The translations under genes were made by a program, and so were the position numbers. Source: an uncultured Bacilli bacterium (GTDB lineage: Bacteria; Bacillota_I; Bacilli_A; RF39; UBA660). Taken from it: a stretch of DNA of 64,000 nucleotides. How positions within the stretch are numbered: the stretch's first letter is position 1; each line of letters opens with the position of its first letter. The stretch lies in assembly GCA_934141145.1 (NCBI GenBank), contig CAKPCA010000003.1, positions 15,257-79,256 on the forward strand, read 5' to 3'. The notes under the pieces were generated by a model, which made no database searches, was not told where the DNA came from, and saw only the letters and a program-made list of their open reading frames with translations. Of the stretch, positions 63,531 through 64,000 are shown piece by piece.

Positions 63531-63926
63531 ATGGTTCCTAAAGTAAATGGTCATAAAAAAAGAGGAATAAAAAGATTTTTTAATAGTGTAAAAAATTCTA
63601 TAAATGGATATATTTATGCATATACTAATGAGCAAAGTTTAACAATTCATGCAATTCTTACTATTTTAGTATTACTTTCTGGTTTTTATTTTAATATATC
63701 AAAAATGCAGTGGGCAATATTAGTTGTAGTAATGGCTATGGTTATTATTGCAGAACTTTTAAATACTGCAATAGAAGCAACTGTAGATTTAATTACAAAA
63801 GAATATAATGAACTTGCAAAAATTGCTAAGGACTGTGCATCTGCAGCAGTATTTACTGCATCTATATTGGCCGCAGGTCTTTATTTATATGTGTTTTTAC
63901 CAAAAATTATCGGTTTATTTTTATAA
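63531..63926 (+). CDS. dgkA: DgkA-type undecaprenol/diacylglycerol kinase
   Basis: 131-aa membrane kinase with about three helices; signature AELLNTAIEATVDLI and the Glu-rich site region NEQSLTIHAI (E and N positions as in DgkA). In Gram-positives the enzyme phosphorylates undecaprenol. ATG 63531 follows AAGGTAA; ATG 63510 lies inside ybeY and has no ribosome site. cdd and era, the usual followers, are not seen in the remaining 74 bases. Confidence 0.92.
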   Translation: MVPKVNGHKKRGIKRFFNSVKNSINGYIYAYTNEQSLTIHAILTILVLLSGFYFNISKMQWAILVVVMAMVIIAELLNTAIEATVDLITKEYNELAKIAKDCASAAVFTASILAAGLYLYVFLPKIIGLFL

Positions 63927-64000
63927 GGAGACCAACTATGAATAGTCAATAGTTTTTTGTAAAAAAATCAAAAAAGTAAACAATAAAAAATTATTGCACA
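63927..64000 (+). other. terminal intergenic stretch with a 4-codon mini-ORF
   Basis: AAGGAGA is followed at normal spacing by ATG AAT AGT CAA TAG (63938-63952). This could be a leader peptide or the broken start of a gene. The remaining bases are A/T runs with no clear hairpin. Confidence 0.3.

Overview
The window is one contiguous, strongly AT-rich chromosomal segment of a low-GC Firmicute in the Bacilli lineage. It uses the standard bacterial code: rsmE and the VanZ-like gene end in TGA, and tryptophan is TGG. The placement rests on Bacilli-type gene neighbourhoods and families (hrcA-grpE-dnaK-dnaJ-rsmE-mtaB; radC-mreC-mreD-spoIVFA-spoIVFB; yqeG-yqeH; dnaG-rpoD-trmK with a YqfQ-like protein; rpsU-yqeY-yqfC-yqfD-ybeY-dgkA; gerE-gerM). 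Intergenic spaces are short, arginine is almost always AGA, many genes overlap by 4-8 bases, and several genes start with TTG behind a strong Shine-Dalgarno. This suggests an uncultured gut-type, compact-genome Bacilli member (inference). Several sporulation genes, plus sporulation-type promoter signals, indicate a spore-former or a recent descendant of one.

Layout. 0-9 kb: trigger factor, a type IV pilin-like surface protein with an exchanged-looking tip, a HerA-type ATPase, hemW, and a pair of paralogous regulators ending in a sigma-region-4-like domain. 9-23 kb: CIRCE-controlled hrcA-grpE-dnaK-pepF-dnaJ, two related alpha-solenoid proteins, an HD-GYP-like protein, a lone Clp-type ATPase, rsmE, and an mtaB gene that is frameshifted before its TRAM domain. 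23-32 kb: recD2, proS, a SPOR-domain (SpoIIB-like) gene behind a consensus Spo0A box, radC, mreCD, and the spoIVFAB pair behind a sigma-E-like promoter. 32-40 kb: prsW, yqeG-yqeH, a cohesin/cadherin-like surface protein, dnaG-rpoD-trmK.

40-43 kb: a type IV pilus/type II secretion-like operon (GspF-like protein, prepilin peptidase) that ends in an unusual pseudopilin. This pseudopilin joins a prepilin leader to a phage tail-fibre/baseplate tip domain with HxH motifs. 43-50 kb: gmk, a class B PBP, rpmG, ldh, efp, spoIIIAH, gerE, gerM and tRNA-Arg(UCU). 50-51 kb: a 79-bp direct repeat, starting inside the 3' end of the tRNA, flanks a single-gene 783-bp insertion that resembles an att-bounded mini-element. 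51-57 kb: yvcK, DUF4186, and a TetR-controlled ABC exporter whose promoter lies between two copies of a 21-bp operator-like repeat. 57.9-60.2 kb: a C39-peptidase ABC exporter followed by two tiny genes whose products have matched 16-residue double-glycine leaders and GxxxG motifs, a candidate two-peptide bacteriocin. 60.3-64 kb: rpsU to dgkA.

The strongest candidates for undescribed biology are the phage-tip pseudopilin, the two-peptide bacteriocin locus, the tRNA-flanking one-gene element, and the paralogous regulators with a sigma-4-like domain. No rRNA, CRISPR array, transposase or integrase was seen. No gene-free stretch exceeds 300 bases. Function calls rest on motifs and gene order read by eye; no database search was run.
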